Shown: positions 43,293 to 52,165, counted from the first letter of the stretch. The stretch: DNA of 64,000 bases from UBA1756 sp045222555 (GCA_045222555.1 JBGUYY010000108.1:12005-76004), one strand, 5' to 3'. The notes: generated by a model not told the origin, from the sequence alone. Numbers and translations: made by a program.

Positions 43293-45062
43293 CTACTGGA
43301 AAAGCGTCTCGATGAGATCTTTATAATGCGCATGCACCAGATGGCGCTTCACTTTCAGAGTGGGCGTGATGAGGCCGTTCTTCATGGTCCATGCATCGGG
43401 AACCACCTCAAACTTCTTCACCTTTTCGGTCTCGCCGAAGAAAGCGTTATACTCATCCACCACGCGGGCGAAACGTTTGAGCACCACTTCGTTCTTGACA
43501 ATCTGCTCGGGGGTGGTGAACTCCACTTCGTGGCGCTGGCACCAGCTCTTGAGGAACTCGAAGTCAGGCGAGATGATGGCCGCCGCAAACTTGCGGTTTT
43601 CACCCACCACCACCATATTTTCAATAAAGGGAGATTCGCAGAACTTTTCCTCAATCATCTGAGGATTAACATATTTGCCGAAAGAGGTCTTGAACAGGCT
43701 CTTGAGACGGCCCGTGATGACCAGCTGGTCGTGTTCGGTCCAGCGGCCGAGGTCGCCTGTGTGGAACCAGCCGTCGGCGTCGATCACCTCGCGGGTGCGT
43801 TCCTCATCCTTGTAGTAGCCCATCATCACGTTGTGACCGCGGCAGAGCACCTCGCCGTTTTCCGCAATCCTCACCTCCACACCAGGCAGCGGGAAGCCCA
43901 CCGTACCGGCCTCGCGGGCGTAGGGCAAACGGCTGCTCACCGCAATCACGGGAGAGGTCTCCGTAGCACCATAGCCTTCAAACACCGGCATGCCAATGGC
44001 GGAGAAGAAAGAGGCCAGACGCGGCTGGATGCTGGCAGCACCCGACACGATGATGTCGAAGTTGCCACCAATACCTTTACGAATCTTAGAATAGATGAGC
44101 TTGTCGGCGATGGCATGGCGGAAATTGTACCACCAAGTACGTTCTGAATCCTGAATGCGGTACTGTTCGGCCAAGCGGAAAGCCCAGCGGAAGATGGCCT
44201 TCGGGATGGGTTTCATATTCTTACTGGTGCTCCAAATCTTGTCGGAGAATTTCTCCAGCACACGCGGCACGGCCGACATCATGGTGGGATTCACCTCCTT
44301 GATGTTCTCGGCAATGGTCCCTAAATTCTGCGCATAATATACCGACATGCCCAGGTACTGGTACAAAAACACCAGCATTCGCTCGTAGGCGTGACACAGC
44401 GGCAGGAAGCTGAAAGCGCGCTTGCTCCATGGAGCGGGAGTCTGACGGAGGTTCAACAGCTGGCTTACAATGTTGTAATGCGACAGCATCACACCCTTCG
44501 GTGCGCCAGTGGTGCCAGAGGTATACATGATGGTAGAGCAATCCTCAGGTTTCACCGCATCGCGGCGGCGCTGCAGCTCTTCGGGCTGCTGGTTCTCCGC
44601 TCCCAGGGCAATCAGCTGGTCTAGGTAGGGGAACTCCTGACGGTCGATAAAAGTATAGATGCGCTCCAGCTCCGGACAGTCAGAACGGATAGCCTTGATC
44701 TTATTCATCACCTCAGCACCTTCCAAAATCACAATGCGCATCCCCGAGTGGGAGATGATGTGACGATAGTCGGCCTCACTGATGGTGGGATAAATCGGTA
44801 CCGTCACGGCACCAATCTGCATGATGCCCATGTCGATCATGTTCCATTCCGGACGGTTGGTGGAGATCAAGCCGACGCGGTCGCCGGGCTGGATGCCCAG
44901 ATTCATGAGCGCGTAGCTGATATTGTCAGTAATTTCTCTGTACTCCTTTGGAGAAAAGGTCTTCCATGCACCGTCTCTCTTGGCGGCCAACGCTACGTTC
45001 TGCTCTGGCCAAGCCTCTTCATAGCGAGTCAGGATGTCGAACAATCTTGAAATCTCTTGCAT
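43293..45062 (-). CDS. Long-chain fatty acid-CoA ligase / AMP-binding enzyme
   Basis: A 589-residue ANL-superfamily adenylating enzyme. The P-loop-like motif TIMYTSGTTGAPKGVMLSH, the GYGATETSP core, DGWFHTGDLGRW and the hinge GRLKSLFKTSFGKYVNP are all readable. The size and hinge resemble FadD15/long-chain acyl-CoA synthetases, which activate fatty acids at the membrane. It lies upstream of the AGCS gene (89-base gap) and is divergent from the LytTR regulator gene. Confidence 0.9.
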   Translation of the reverse strand: MQEISRLFDILTRYEEAWPEQNVALAAKRDGAWKTFSPKEYREITDNISYALMNLGIQPGDRVGLISTNRPEWNMIDMGIMQIGAVTVPIYPTISEADYRHIISHSGMRIVILEGAEVMNKIKAIRSDCPELERIYTFIDRQEFPYLDQLIALGAENQQPEELQRRRDAVKPEDCSTIMYTSGTTGAPKGVMLSHYNIVSQLLNLRQTPAPWSKRAFSFLPLCHAYERMLVFLYQYLGMSVYYAQNLGTIAENIKEVNPTMMSAVPRVLEKFSDKIWSTSKNMKPIPKAIFRWAFRLAEQYRIQDSERTWWYNFRHAIADKLIYSKIRKGIGGNFDIIVSGAASIQPRLASFFSAIGMPVFEGYGATETSPVIAVSSRLPYAREAGTVGFPLPGVEVRIAENGEVLCRGHNVMMGYYKDEERTREVIDADGWFHTGDLGRWTEHDQLVITGRLKSLFKTSFGKYVNPQMIEEKFCESPFIENMVVVGENRKFAAAIISPDFEFLKSWCQRHEVEFTTPEQIVKNEVVLKRFARVVDEYNAFFGETEKVKKFEVVPDAWTMKNGLITPTLKVKRHLVHAHYKDLIETLFQ

Positions 45063-45156
45063 AAGTAAAATGATTTAGTTAATGGTTGATAAAATCGGCG
45101 GCAAAAGAACAACTTTTTTTCATTATTTTGTTTTTTAAGTGACATCACACACGTCG

Positions 45157-45211
45157 TTGGGACGAATTTTTTCATTTTGGGACGAATTTTTGTATTTTGG
45201 GACGAATTTTT
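45157..45211. promoter_or_regulatory. Three 15-base direct repeats at 20-base spacing (probable regulator operator)
   Basis: TTGGGACGAATTTTT occurs at 45157-45171, 45177-45191 and 45197-45211, an exact 20-base period, close to two turns of B-DNA. The linkers (TCATT and GTATT, approximately) are not conserved apart from T's. The last copy ends eight bases before the -33 element of the LytTR gene promoter. LytTR-domain regulators bind paired direct repeats spaced by about two helical turns, so self-regulation by the adjacent gene's product is a reasonable inference. Confidence 0.75.
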
Positions 45212-45219
45212 GAAACAAA

Positions 45220-45249
45220 TTGCGCATTTCAAAAAAAATAGTAATTTTG
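45220..45249 (+). promoter_or_regulatory. Canonical promoter of the LytTR regulator gene
   Basis: TTG at 45220-45222 (-33), a 19-base spacer and TAATTTTG at 45242-45249 (-7) match the Bacteroidota consensus exactly. The ATG at 45272 is 22 bases downstream. The three direct repeats lie immediately upstream, an activator position. Confidence 0.8.
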
Positions 45250-45271
45250 CAGCCCCAAAATTGACACGAAA

Positions 45272-46150
45272 ATGAATAGGGATATCCCCTCATATTTACT
45301 GAAAATATCAACGAACGTCAAAATTCTTGCATTTGTCGCGCTCTTCTCTATCGTATTCGTATGCGTGTATAACCCCATTGCCATTTTCCAGTTCATCCCG
45401 CAGGGTATCTCCCAGCCAAGAGAGTTTCTCTACTCCGCCATCATTATTATTGCGGCAACCCTGATGCTGTTGGGAAGTCGCTGCCTGATGTGCCTGCTGT
45501 ATCGTTCCAAAGGCCTCTCCCTTTTTTCCTACATAATATGGTTAGTGGCAGAAGTGGTATTCCTCGCCCTATCCTATTCTACCTTCGCCATCTTTGTCGC
45601 CCATGACTCCCGCTCGTTTTACGAAATCCTGCGGGGCGCTTTCATCTTCATCCCCTCGATGCTCATTTTGCCGTATGCCTTCTCCTATCTCTATTTCGCC
45701 TTAAAAATCAAAAACATAAAAATCAACGATTTGCTCTCCTCAATGAAAAATAGTGACACTTTCTCCATTGAGGAGCCTCTCTCCATCTACGCCAACGACA
45801 CCACCATCAACCTGCGCGATGCCAAAGACGAGCTCAAACTCTCCATCCGTCAGGAGAACCTGCTATATGCCGAAGCGGCCTCCAACTACACCATAGTATA
45901 CTATTTAAAAAATGGCAATGTAGAACGACTTTTGCTGCGCAGCACCTTCAAAAAAGTGGAGGAACAGTTAACCCCGCACAACTTCGCCCGCTGCCACCGT
46001 GGTTACATCGTCAATTTGCGCAAAGTGCAGCTGGTGCGGAAAGAAAGTGATGGTTTTTTCCTTGACATGGAACACAATATCAATGGCATTCCCATCTCAC
46101 AAACCTATGCCGAAGACATGATTGTGCGCTTTACTTCGGGGGAAAATTAG
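45272..46150 (+). CDS. Membrane-bound LytTR-domain transcription regulator
   Basis: A 292-residue protein with four predicted membrane helices (about 17-36, 52-70, 87-108, 122-143), a linker, and a C-terminal LytTR DNA-binding domain (about 191-285). The latter shows NLLYAEAASNYTIVYY, RSTFKKVEEQL and FARCHRGYIVNLRKV, typical of the family. No receiver or kinase domain is present, so it would be a one-component sensor that stays in the membrane and binds DNA directly. Its own upstream region has three direct repeats at 20-base spacing and a canonical promoter. Signal and other targets are unknown. Confidence 0.9.
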   Translation: MNRDIPSYLLKISTNVKILAFVALFSIVFVCVYNPIAIFQFIPQGISQPREFLYSAIIIIAATLMLLGSRCLMCLLYRSKGLSLFSYIIWLVAEVVFLALSYSTFAIFVAHDSRSFYEILRGAFIFIPSMLILPYAFSYLYFALKIKNIKINDLLSSMKNSDTFSIEEPLSIYANDTTINLRDAKDELKLSIRQENLLYAEAASNYTIVYYLKNGNVERLLLRSTFKKVEEQLTPHNFARCHRGYIVNLRKVQLVRKESDGFFLDMEHNINGIPISQTYAEDMIVRFTSGEN

Positions 46151-46189
46151 AAAATTCGCAGCAAGATACCATTGTATCTCTATTTTTTG

Positions 46190-46197
46190 TAATTTTG
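46190..46197 (+). promoter_or_regulatory. -7 box TAATTTTG for kamE
   Basis: TAATTTTGC lies 46 bases before the kamE ATG. A TTG at 46172-46174 is 15 bases upstream, shorter than the usual spacer. Confidence 0.5.
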
Positions 46198-46243
46198 CAG
46201 GCTAATTTTAAAGTCATTATTTCATAATAAAATACGAAAGAAA

Positions 46244-47035
46244 ATGAGCGGTGGACTGTATTCCATGGATCAAAAGGATTTTGATCAAACCCTAGACTTA
46301 ACGAAAGTAAAGCCTTACGGCGACACCATGAATGACGGCAAAGTACAGGTGAGCTTCACGCTGCCCGTACCCTGCGGCGACGAAGCCGTAGAGGCTGCCA
46401 AACAGATGATGAAAAAGATGGGCTTTGAGAACCCGTTGGTGGTGTTCCACAAAGAGTTGGCTGAAGGTTTCACCTTCTTCAACTGCTACGGTTCCACCAT
46501 CCACACGGTCGATTTCACCGCCATCCATGTCCCGAAGGTGGAGTCCACTGTCATGGACATGCACGAGACCGACGAGTTCATCCGCGAGCATATCGGACGT
46601 AAAATCATCGCCATCGGCGCCAGCACTGGTACCGATGCACACACCGTCGGCATCGACGCCATCATGAACATGAAAGGCTATGCAGGTCACTATGGCATAG
46701 AGCGTTACGATATGTTTGAAGCTCTTAACATGGGCAGCCAGGTACCCAATGAGGAGTTCATTGCCAAGGCCATCGAGATGAAGGCTGACGTGCTGCTGGT
46801 GTCGCAGACCGTTACCCAGAAGGACGTGCATATCAAGAACCTCACCGAGTTGGTGGAGATGTTGGAGGCTGAAGGTCTGCGCGACAAGGTCATCCTCGTG
46901 TGCGGCGGACCGCGTATCTCGCACGAGCTGGCACAGGAGCTCGGCTACGACGCCGGTTTCGGCAGCGGCTCCTACGCCGACGATGTCGCCTCCTACGTGG
47001 CACAAGAACTGGATCGCCGTCTCAACCATCACTAG
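46244..47035 (+). CDS. kamE: Lysine 5,6-aminomutase beta subunit
   Basis: A 263-residue KamE, the cobalamin- and PLP-linked small subunit of (D-/L-beta-)lysine 5,6-aminomutase, an enzyme of anaerobic lysine fermentation. The N-terminus MSGGLYSMDQKDF and KPYGDTMNDGKVQVSFTLP match the clostridial protein closely. The B12 base-off motif is GTDAHTVG, with His133 as the likely cobalt ligand, and Lys144 (NMKGYAG) sits at the position that binds PLP in the characterised enzyme. The alpha subunit gene (kamD) and the other lysine-fermentation genes are not next to it. Upstream is the LytTR gene; downstream, after three bases, a glycosyltransferase begins. Confidence 0.93.
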   Translation: MSGGLYSMDQKDFDQTLDLTKVKPYGDTMNDGKVQVSFTLPVPCGDEAVEAAKQMMKKMGFENPLVVFHKELAEGFTFFNCYGSTIHTVDFTAIHVPKVESTVMDMHETDEFIREHIGRKIIAIGASTGTDAHTVGIDAIMNMKGYAGHYGIERYDMFEALNMGSQVPNEEFIAKAIEMKADVLLVSQTVTQKDVHIKNLTELVEMLEAEGLRDKVILVCGGPRISHELAQELGYDAGFGSGSYADDVASYVAQELDRRLNHH

Positions 47036-47038
47036 GAA

Positions 47039-48154
47039 TTGCAACGCATCATCGTTTCCGTCAGCAACGACCTCTACAGCGACCAACGGGTAGATAAAGT
47101 CTGCAACTCATTGGTTGACATGGGGTTTTATGTTTTGCTGGTGGGAAGAAAACTCCCCAACTCCCCTGCCCTACCGTCCCGCCGCTACTCCACTCGACGG
47201 CTCCGACTGCTCTTCAAAAAAGGATTTCTCTTCTATGCAGAGTTGAACTTCCGATTGTTCCTCTTCCTTCTGTTTCACAGATTTGACATGTTGGTAGCCA
47301 ACGATTTGGACACGCTTTACCCCAATTTTCTCATCAGTAAAATCAAAAGAAAAAGACTGGTTTACGACAGTCACGAGTACTTCTGTGGCGTGCCAGAACT
47401 CAACGACCGGCCACGGGTGCAGCGTTTTTGGCGAAGAATCGAAAAAAGATGCTTCCCGCACCTAAAAGATGTCATCACTGTATGTAATTCAATAGCAGAA
47501 ATTTACGATCAAGAATACCCACGAAAAAACAAGGTGAACGTGGTGCGCAACGTACCTTCACGACAGCGATTTCCCATCACCAAAAGCCGTGCCGACCTGG
47601 GGCTCCCCACCGACTGCAAGCTGATTGTGATGCAGGGGGCCATCAACCGCGACCGCGGGGCCGAAGAGCTGATTTTGGCCATGAAAGAGATTCCCAACGC
47701 GCAGCTGCTCATCATCGGCAATGGCGATGTCGTTCCACAGCTAAAGGCGTTGACGGAAAAACAATCGCTAGAAAAGATCATCCATTTCATTCCCAGAGTA
47801 TCTCCTGAAGAGTTGGCCAACTACACAGCGTTGTGCGACATCGGCTGCTCGTTGGAGAAGGACACCAACCTCAACTACCGGTACTGTCTACCCAACAAGC
47901 TTTTCGACTACATCAAGGCGGGAATCCCTTGTGTGGTGAGCGACCTGCCGGAGATGGCTGCCGTGGTAAAAGAGAGTCAAGTGGGGTTAGTCATTTCGGA
48001 GCCCACCCCTGCCGCCATCGCCACTGCAATCAACAAGCTATTAAATGATAGCGAGTTATATTCATCCTGCAAGGCTGCGACGGAGCGGGCGTTAGCACAA
48101 TATTGCTGGGAGCACGAGGAGGGAATCCTGCGCGCCATCTACCTTCGTTCTTAA
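47039..48154 (+). CDS. Glycosyltransferase (GT4-like)
   Basis: A 371-residue GT-B glycosyltransferase. The N-terminal Rossmann strand is QRIIVSVSNDLYSDQRV and an intermediate basic stretch (KKGFLFYAELNFRLFLFLLF) suggests membrane association. The C-terminal half has LIVMQGAINRDRGAEELI, a nucleotide-sugar region, and the late motif YCLPNKLFDYIKAGIPCVVSDLPEM. The start is TTG, three bases after the kamE stop: the next ATG (residue 28) would remove the first strand of the fold. Acceptor and sugar are unknown; an LPS or cell-surface glycan role is likely. Confidence 0.85.
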   Translation: MQRIIVSVSNDLYSDQRVDKVCNSLVDMGFYVLLVGRKLPNSPALPSRRYSTRRLRLLFKKGFLFYAELNFRLFLFLLFHRFDMLVANDLDTLYPNFLISKIKRKRLVYDSHEYFCGVPELNDRPRVQRFWRRIEKRCFPHLKDVITVCNSIAEIYDQEYPRKNKVNVVRNVPSRQRFPITKSRADLGLPTDCKLIVMQGAINRDRGAEELILAMKEIPNAQLLIIGNGDVVPQLKALTEKQSLEKIIHFIPRVSPEELANYTALCDIGCSLEKDTNLNYRYCLPNKLFDYIKAGIPCVVSDLPEMAAVVKESQVGLVISEPTPAAIATAINKLLNDSELYSSCKAATERALAQYCWEHEEGILRAIYLRS

Positions 48155-48224
48155 CAGCAAGGGGCAGGTGAAAAAAATCTGAAAAAAAATCTGTTTTCCC
48201 TACCAAAGCAAAGAATAAAAGTAG

Positions 48225-48232
48225 TATTTTTG
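48225..48232 (+). promoter_or_regulatory. -7 box TATTTTTG for rnfB
   Basis: TATTTTTGC matches TAnnTTTG and lies 35 bases before the rnfB ATG at 48268. Confidence 0.5.
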
Positions 48233-48267
48233 CCATCCTGAATTTATAAGACTTAAAAGGAGACAAA

Positions 48268-49209
48268 ATGAACATTTTACTTGCTGTTGACACGGCGCTT
48301 CTGTTAGGCATTCTTTGGAAGGCTGTGCTGATTTTGGGTATTGTAGGCCTTGTGGCCGCTGTAGTGTTATTCTTCATTGCCAAGAAGTTCCATGTGGAGG
48401 AAGACCCCCGCATTGATCAGATTTGCGAACTGTTGCCCGGTGCGAACTGCGGCGGCTGCGGCTTTGCAGGGTGCAGAAACCTTGCAGAGACGATGGTGGC
48501 ACGCGGCACGATGGAGGGCTGCAGTTGTCCCGGAACCCCGAAAGAGAAGAACGAGCAGATTGCCGCCATCCTCGGCATTGAGGCGGCCGACAGCACCCCG
48601 AAGGTGGCTGTGGTACGCTGCCAGGGCTCTTGCGAGAACTCGCCTGCCAAGGTGAGCTACGACTCCGAGATCTCCTGCTTCTTCGCCAACAGTCTGTACG
48701 CCGGCGAGGGCTTGTGCCCCAACGGCTGTCTCGGCTGCGGTGACTGTGTGAAGGCCTGTAACTTCGGGGCCATCACCATCGACCCGACGACCAAGCTGCC
48801 TGTGGTGGACGAGGAGAAGTGCGTGGGCTGCGGCGTGTGCGCCAAGACCTGTCCGCGTACCGTCATCGAGATTCGCCACAAAGGTCTCAAGAACCGCCGC
48901 GTGTATGTGGCATGCAACAACAAAGAGAAGGGCGCTGTTGCGATGAAGAACTGCAAGGCCGCCTGTATCGGCTGCGGCAAGTGCGCCAAGGTGTGCCCCT
49001 TCGAGGCCATCACCGTGGAGAACAACCTCGCCTACATCGACTTCACCAAGTGCAAAATGTGCAAGAAATGCGTGGCCGAATGTCCGAAGAACGCCATCGT
49101 GGCGGTCAACTTCCCGGCACCGGTGGCCAAACCGGCCGAGAAACCCGCTGAAAAGCCTGAGGCTGCACCGCAGGCTGAAGCTGAAACCGCTACTCCCGCG
49201 CAAGCCTAA
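48268..49209 (+). CDS. rnfB: Rnf complex subunit B (electron-transport ferredoxin subunit)
   Basis: A 313-residue RnfB. An N-terminal membrane helix (about 17-39) is followed by the Fe-S domain motif CELLPGANCGGCGFAGC and then three 4Fe-4S ferredoxin modules: GCLGCGDCVKAC with CVGCGVCAKTCP, CIGCGKCAKVCP, and CKMCKKCVAECP. The C-terminus is a Pro/Ala/Glu-rich tail. RnfB takes electrons from ferredoxin into the Rnf complex, which couples ferredoxin:NAD oxidoreduction to ion transport. It is followed by rnfC after 56 bases. Confidence 0.96.
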   Translation: MNILLAVDTALLLGILWKAVLILGIVGLVAAVVLFFIAKKFHVEEDPRIDQICELLPGANCGGCGFAGCRNLAETMVARGTMEGCSCPGTPKEKNEQIAAILGIEAADSTPKVAVVRCQGSCENSPAKVSYDSEISCFFANSLYAGEGLCPNGCLGCGDCVKACNFGAITIDPTTKLPVVDEEKCVGCGVCAKTCPRTVIEIRHKGLKNRRVYVACNNKEKGAVAMKNCKAACIGCGKCAKVCPFEAITVENNLAYIDFTKCKMCKKCVAECPKNAIVAVNFPAPVAKPAEKPAEKPEAAPQAEAETATPAQA

Positions 49210-49265
49210 CCCTTCCATCTTTTACCATCATTCACATTTTTTATAAGCAAAACAAAACCAACAAT

Positions 49266-50663
49266 ATGTCCACCGAAATTTCTAACGAACTGAAAAAAGA
49301 AGTGAAAGCCTTAGGGAAAAAGACCTTCCACATGGGAGGTGTGCACCCGGAAGCCAACAAGATTGCCCACAACCAAGGGATTGAGGAGTTTCCCCTTCCC
49401 GATCAGGCAGTGGTATATATGACCCAGCACCTCGGCGCGCCCGCCAAACCTGTCGTACAGAAGGGCGACAAGGTGAAAGTGGGACAGCTGGTGGGAGAAG
49501 CCAGCGGCTTCGTGAGCGCCAACATCCACTCCCCTATCTCGGGGACTGTGAACCGCGTGGACATGATTGCCGACATCAGCGGTTATAAGAAGCCCGCCAT
49601 CGTCATCGACCGCGAAGGCGACGAATGGATGGAAGACATCGACACGACTCCCGACATCGTGAGTGAGATCAAGCTCGGCAAGGACGAGATTATCACGCGA
49701 ATGAAGGAGAAGGGCATTGTGGGACTTGGTGGCGCCTGCTTCCCCACCCACATCAAATATATGCTCAAGCCCGAGCAGAAATGCGAATACCTCATCATCA
49801 ACGCGGCCGAATGCGAGCCCTACATCTCCACCGACAACCGTATGGCCATCGAACATGCCGAGGAGTGTATCATCGGCATAGAGGTTGCCCTGATTGCATC
49901 GGGCGCCGACCAGGCCATTATCGGTATTGAGGACAACAAGCCGGAAGCCACCGCCAGCCTGGTGGCAGCCGCCAAGGGGCATCCGAAAATCAAAGTGCAG
50001 CCCCTCCGCATCAAATATCCGCAAGGTGCTGAAAAACAGCTTATCAAGGCTATTACAGGTCGTAGCGTACCCAACGGCGCGCTCCCGATTTCGGTCGGCT
50101 GCATCGTCAACAACCTCACCACCACGTACGCCATCTATCAGGCTGTGCAGAAGAACATGCCTATCGTGCAGACCTTCACCACCGTTTCCGGCAAATCGAT
50201 ACCGGCCGACAAATGCCGCAACTTCCACATGCGCCTCGGCACGCCCATCCAAGCTGTGATGGACACCGTGGGCATTCCGGAAGACACCGGCAAGATCATC
50301 TCCGGTGGTCCGATGATGGGCAAGGCCATCACCAACCTGAACGCCTATGCCGTCAAAGGCATGTCGAGCCTGCTGTTCCTCAACGAAAAGGAAGCCAAGC
50401 GCGGTCCGGTCAGCAACTGCATCCGCTGCGGCAAGTGCGTGGACGCCTGTCCTATGGGACTGGAGCCGTACCGCCTGCATGCTCTGTCGGAAAATATGCG
50501 GTTTGAAGACTGCGAAAAGGAAGGCATCATGAACTGCATTGAATGCGGCTGCTGCCAGTTCACCTGTCCCGCCAACCGTCCGCTGCTTGACAACGTGCGT
50601 ATCGGCAAGAACAAAACCGGCGCGATGATCCGCGCCCGCGCTGCCCAAAACCAGCCCAAATAG
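49266..50663 (+). CDS. rnfC: Rnf complex subunit C
   Basis: A 465-residue RnfC, the NADH-side peripheral subunit. It begins with the biotinyl-like RnfC N-terminal domain, contains the NADH/FMN-binding region (GIVGLGGACFPTHIKY, INAAECEPYISTDNR) and ends with two 4Fe-4S clusters (CIRCGKCVDACPMGL, CIECGCCQFTCP). In other Bacteroidota rnfB and rnfC are followed by rnfD, rnfG, rnfE and rnfA. Here the next gene, seven bases on, is a thioredoxin lipoprotein, and none of rnfDGEA is in the window. Confidence 0.96.
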   Translation: MSTEISNELKKEVKALGKKTFHMGGVHPEANKIAHNQGIEEFPLPDQAVVYMTQHLGAPAKPVVQKGDKVKVGQLVGEASGFVSANIHSPISGTVNRVDMIADISGYKKPAIVIDREGDEWMEDIDTTPDIVSEIKLGKDEIITRMKEKGIVGLGGACFPTHIKYMLKPEQKCEYLIINAAECEPYISTDNRMAIEHAEECIIGIEVALIASGADQAIIGIEDNKPEATASLVAAAKGHPKIKVQPLRIKYPQGAEKQLIKAITGRSVPNGALPISVGCIVNNLTTTYAIYQAVQKNMPIVQTFTTVSGKSIPADKCRNFHMRLGTPIQAVMDTVGIPEDTGKIISGGPMMGKAITNLNAYAVKGMSSLLFLNEKEAKRGPVSNCIRCGKCVDACPMGLEPYRLHALSENMRFEDCEKEGIMNCIECGCCQFTCPANRPLLDNVRIGKNKTGAMIRARAAQNQPK

Positions 50664-50669
50664 TCTGTC

Positions 50670-51215
50670 ATGACCGCCCTCTACCGAATTTTCCTCCCCA
50701 CCCTTTTCGCCATCGCCCTGCTGACCGCCGGTTGCCGTTCCAACAACCACACCGACGAAACAGCTCCAGCACCGGAGCAAACCGCCAACGAGCAGCAGAC
50801 CTCTGAAAAAGAGGAGCCCAACACCATCGGCCTGCCCAAGCAGGATATCGATTTCTCGAAGGTGCAGGTGGTGGACGAGAAAAGGTTTATGAAAGAGGTG
50901 TGCGAATTTGATGATGCTGGCAGGTACGGTTTCAAATGCACCCGTCCCACCATTATTGACTTTACCGCTGGCTGGTGCGGCTGGTGCTCCAAACTCTCCC
51001 CCCACCTCGTGGATATGGCCCAGCAATATTCCGACCAAATCGCCATCTACAAAGTGGATGTGGACAAGTGCCCCAACATCGCGCAACATTTTAACATCCA
51101 AGGACTTCCCACCCTCATCATTGTGAAGCCGCACAAGCAACCAGAAAGAATTGAGGGATACGTTGATAAAGATAAGCTCGAGAAAATCATCCAAAATAAA
51201 CTGCTGTCTGAATAA
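50670..51215 (+). CDS. Thioredoxin-fold lipoprotein (WCGWC)
   Basis: A 181-residue exported lipoprotein: signal peptide with lipobox LTAGC (Cys22), an acidic Thr/Glu-rich linker (about 25-55), then a thioredoxin fold (about 90-178) with the redox motif WCGWC (Cys103-Cys106) and the cis-Pro in GLPT (Pro147). Probably a membrane-tethered periplasmic disulfide reductase or isomerase. It follows rnfC by seven bases and its stop overlaps the next gene's ATG (TAATG), so it may be co-transcribed with rnfBC. Confidence 0.88.
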   Translation: MTALYRIFLPTLFAIALLTAGCRSNNHTDETAPAPEQTANEQQTSEKEEPNTIGLPKQDIDFSKVQVVDEKRFMKEVCEFDDAGRYGFKCTRPTIIDFTAGWCGWCSKLSPHLVDMAQQYSDQIAIYKVDVDKCPNIAQHFNIQGLPTLIIVKPHKQPERIEGYVDKDKLEKIIQNKLLSE

Positions 51216-52165
51216 TGCGCATTTCGTTGTTCATCCGCAAAACGTCCGCTGCCATGCTCCTGGCGACGGCTGTTTTTTTGGCTGATGCACAAACCATTGA
51301 CTGTCAGGTGGCAGAAGGCTTCACCAACCGAATTGAACAACAGAGCAGAGTCATCAATGTGGACGATCCGGAGCTGGTCACCTTACATTATATATTTGTC
51401 AATGAAATGTTGGATTCGGTGAAGATTTTCCAAGATGAATTTCTTCCCAACCTCCATTTTTGTCCGCAGATTGACTTTTTCGCCACCTTACACCAGTGCA
51501 AAGCATTGGAGTACAAACTGCAGGAGTTGAAAGACACGCTGGAAGTGCAGCGCCGGCGGGTGGACACCCTCTTCTACCTCCAAGCCGTGGAAGAGCTGAA
51601 CTACCGCGACACAGCGATGTGCGAGTACTATCTTGACCGCGCCCTGCAATTCAACCGCGTGCAGACCGACGCCCTTCTTCTGCGGCTGCAGCTTGACTAC
51701 GCGCACAAGGATTTCAATGAATGCCTCTCCACCCTGCGCATACTCTACCATGATGCCACGCTGAACCGAGAGCAGGAGAACCTACTTTCAGATTTCAACA
51801 TGCAGTTTTACAGAGAATTATACAATACAGGAGACGCTTTGGTAAAGGCTGGACATGAGGCAGACGCACTGGCTTTGTTCGAGACATTGGAAATCTTTTG
51901 TCACGACCTTCCCTCCTCCTACTGCAATGATGACTATTATCACGGAATTATCCGCTCGAAATCAGGAGTTTACGAATCATATCTCACCATCGCAAAAGTC
52001 GCATGGGAGCGCAAGCATCCCGATCTGGCTTTTAAGTTTCTCGACTATGCCAAAGCCTACCGGATGGAAAACGAGGATGAGGTACTGATTCCAGAGCATT
52101 TTGTGAAATTCATTGAAGAAATGGAGGCACGCCGTCCCCGTTATTCCAACCCCACCACGCCATGA
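51215..52165 (+). CDS. Exported helical-repeat (TPR-like) protein
   Basis: A 316-residue protein with an N-terminal signal peptide (about 1-26, ending ADA) and an all-helical body with repeated aromatic/Ala pairs (YYLDRALQFNRVQTDALL, ALALFETLEIF, AFKFLDYAKAYR), resembling TPR repeats. No catalytic motif. It overlaps the upstream thioredoxin gene and the downstream LtaS-like gene (ATGA), so the three are translationally coupled. Function unknown; a scaffold role in the envelope is possible. Confidence 0.7.
   Translation: MRISLFIRKTSAAMLLATAVFLADAQTIDCQVAEGFTNRIEQQSRVINVDDPELVTLHYIFVNEMLDSVKIFQDEFLPNLHFCPQIDFFATLHQCKALEYKLQELKDTLEVQRRRVDTLFYLQAVEELNYRDTAMCEYYLDRALQFNRVQTDALLLRLQLDYAHKDFNECLSTLRILYHDATLNREQENLLSDFNMQFYRELYNTGDALVKAGHEADALALFETLEIFCHDLPSSYCNDDYYHGIIRSKSGVYESYLTIAKVAWERKHPDLAFKFLDYAKAYRMENEDEVLIPEHFVKFIEEMEARRPRYSNPTTP

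Noticed and set aside
45157..45211. The three repeats as a small CRISPR array
   Set aside because: Repeat units of 15 bases with 5-base linkers are far too short, no cas genes are near, and the position in front of a promoter fits an operator.
49311..51194. A 627-codon open frame on the minus strand
   Set aside because: It runs antisense through rnfC and the thioredoxin gene, which are well supported, and encodes a His/Gly-rich low-complexity product.
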